From assembly GCA_900554215.1 (NCBI GenBank), contig USGG01000083.1:1-5475 (forward strand): a DNA stretch of 5,475 nt, written 5' to 3'. Source of the stretch: an uncultured Megasphaera sp. (GTDB taxonomy: Bacteria > Bacillota > Negativicutes > Veillonellales > Megasphaeraceae). Position 1 is the first letter of the stretch. Each line of letters begins with the position of its first letter. This document shows positions 5,469 through 5,475 of the stretch, piece after piece. The position numbers and the translations under genes are program-made. The notes under the pieces were generated by a model. That model searched no databases. It was given only the letters and a program-made list of their open reading frames with translations, and was not told the origin of the DNA.

Positions 5469-5475
5469 GAAATCA

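Overview
The window most likely comes from a Megasphaera-type member of the Negativicutes. The strongest clue is a 137-residue short-chain flavodoxin (1429-1842, minus) that closely matches, from memory, the well-studied Megasphaera elsdenii flavodoxin in length and in all FMN-binding loops. Moderately GC-rich genes, AT-rich intergenic promoters and strong AAGGAGG ribosome-binding sites on every gene fit this. The genus is inferred from recollection, not from a search.

Layout. Six protein genes lie in two divergent blocks around an AT-rich intergenic region (2414-2593). The left block reads on the minus strand: a DUF3793-family gene and a flavodoxin gene in a tight two-gene operon, a Rho-independent terminator (1346-1384), then a glucose-family PTS permease EIIC gene that runs off the left edge. 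It has no stop codon in the window, so it is easily missed, but it is clearly the real gene of the first 1.2 kb. The right block reads on the plus strand: a PaaI-like hotdog thioesterase and a MocR-type (GntR plus aminotransferase-like) regulator, probably co-transcribed. After an operator-like promoter region comes a PhzF-family isomerase/epimerase gene, closed by a very long perfect terminator hairpin (5289-5338). The last 130 bases carry an extended -10 promoter (5460-5468) for a gene beyond the right edge.

How the genes may work together. DUF3793 plus flavodoxin looks like a redox module driven by an almost consensus promoter (TTGACA-N17-TATGAT). The thioesterase, MocR regulator and PhzF-like enzyme look like a small PLP-sensing metabolic module. 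The regulator gene ends inside a perfect palindrome (AATTGTATG-C-CATACAATT), whose half-site recurs within the phzF-like promoter spacer, so this regulator is the best candidate to control the phzF-like gene. The PTS permease is ordinary sugar uptake. No mobile element, CRISPR array, tRNA or rRNA was seen, and no intergenic stretch exceeds about 225 bases. I did not find a clearly new system. The best leads are the candidate MocR operator, a PhzF-like enzyme retaining both cysteine positions of the epimerase fold, and the DUF3793-flavodoxin pair.
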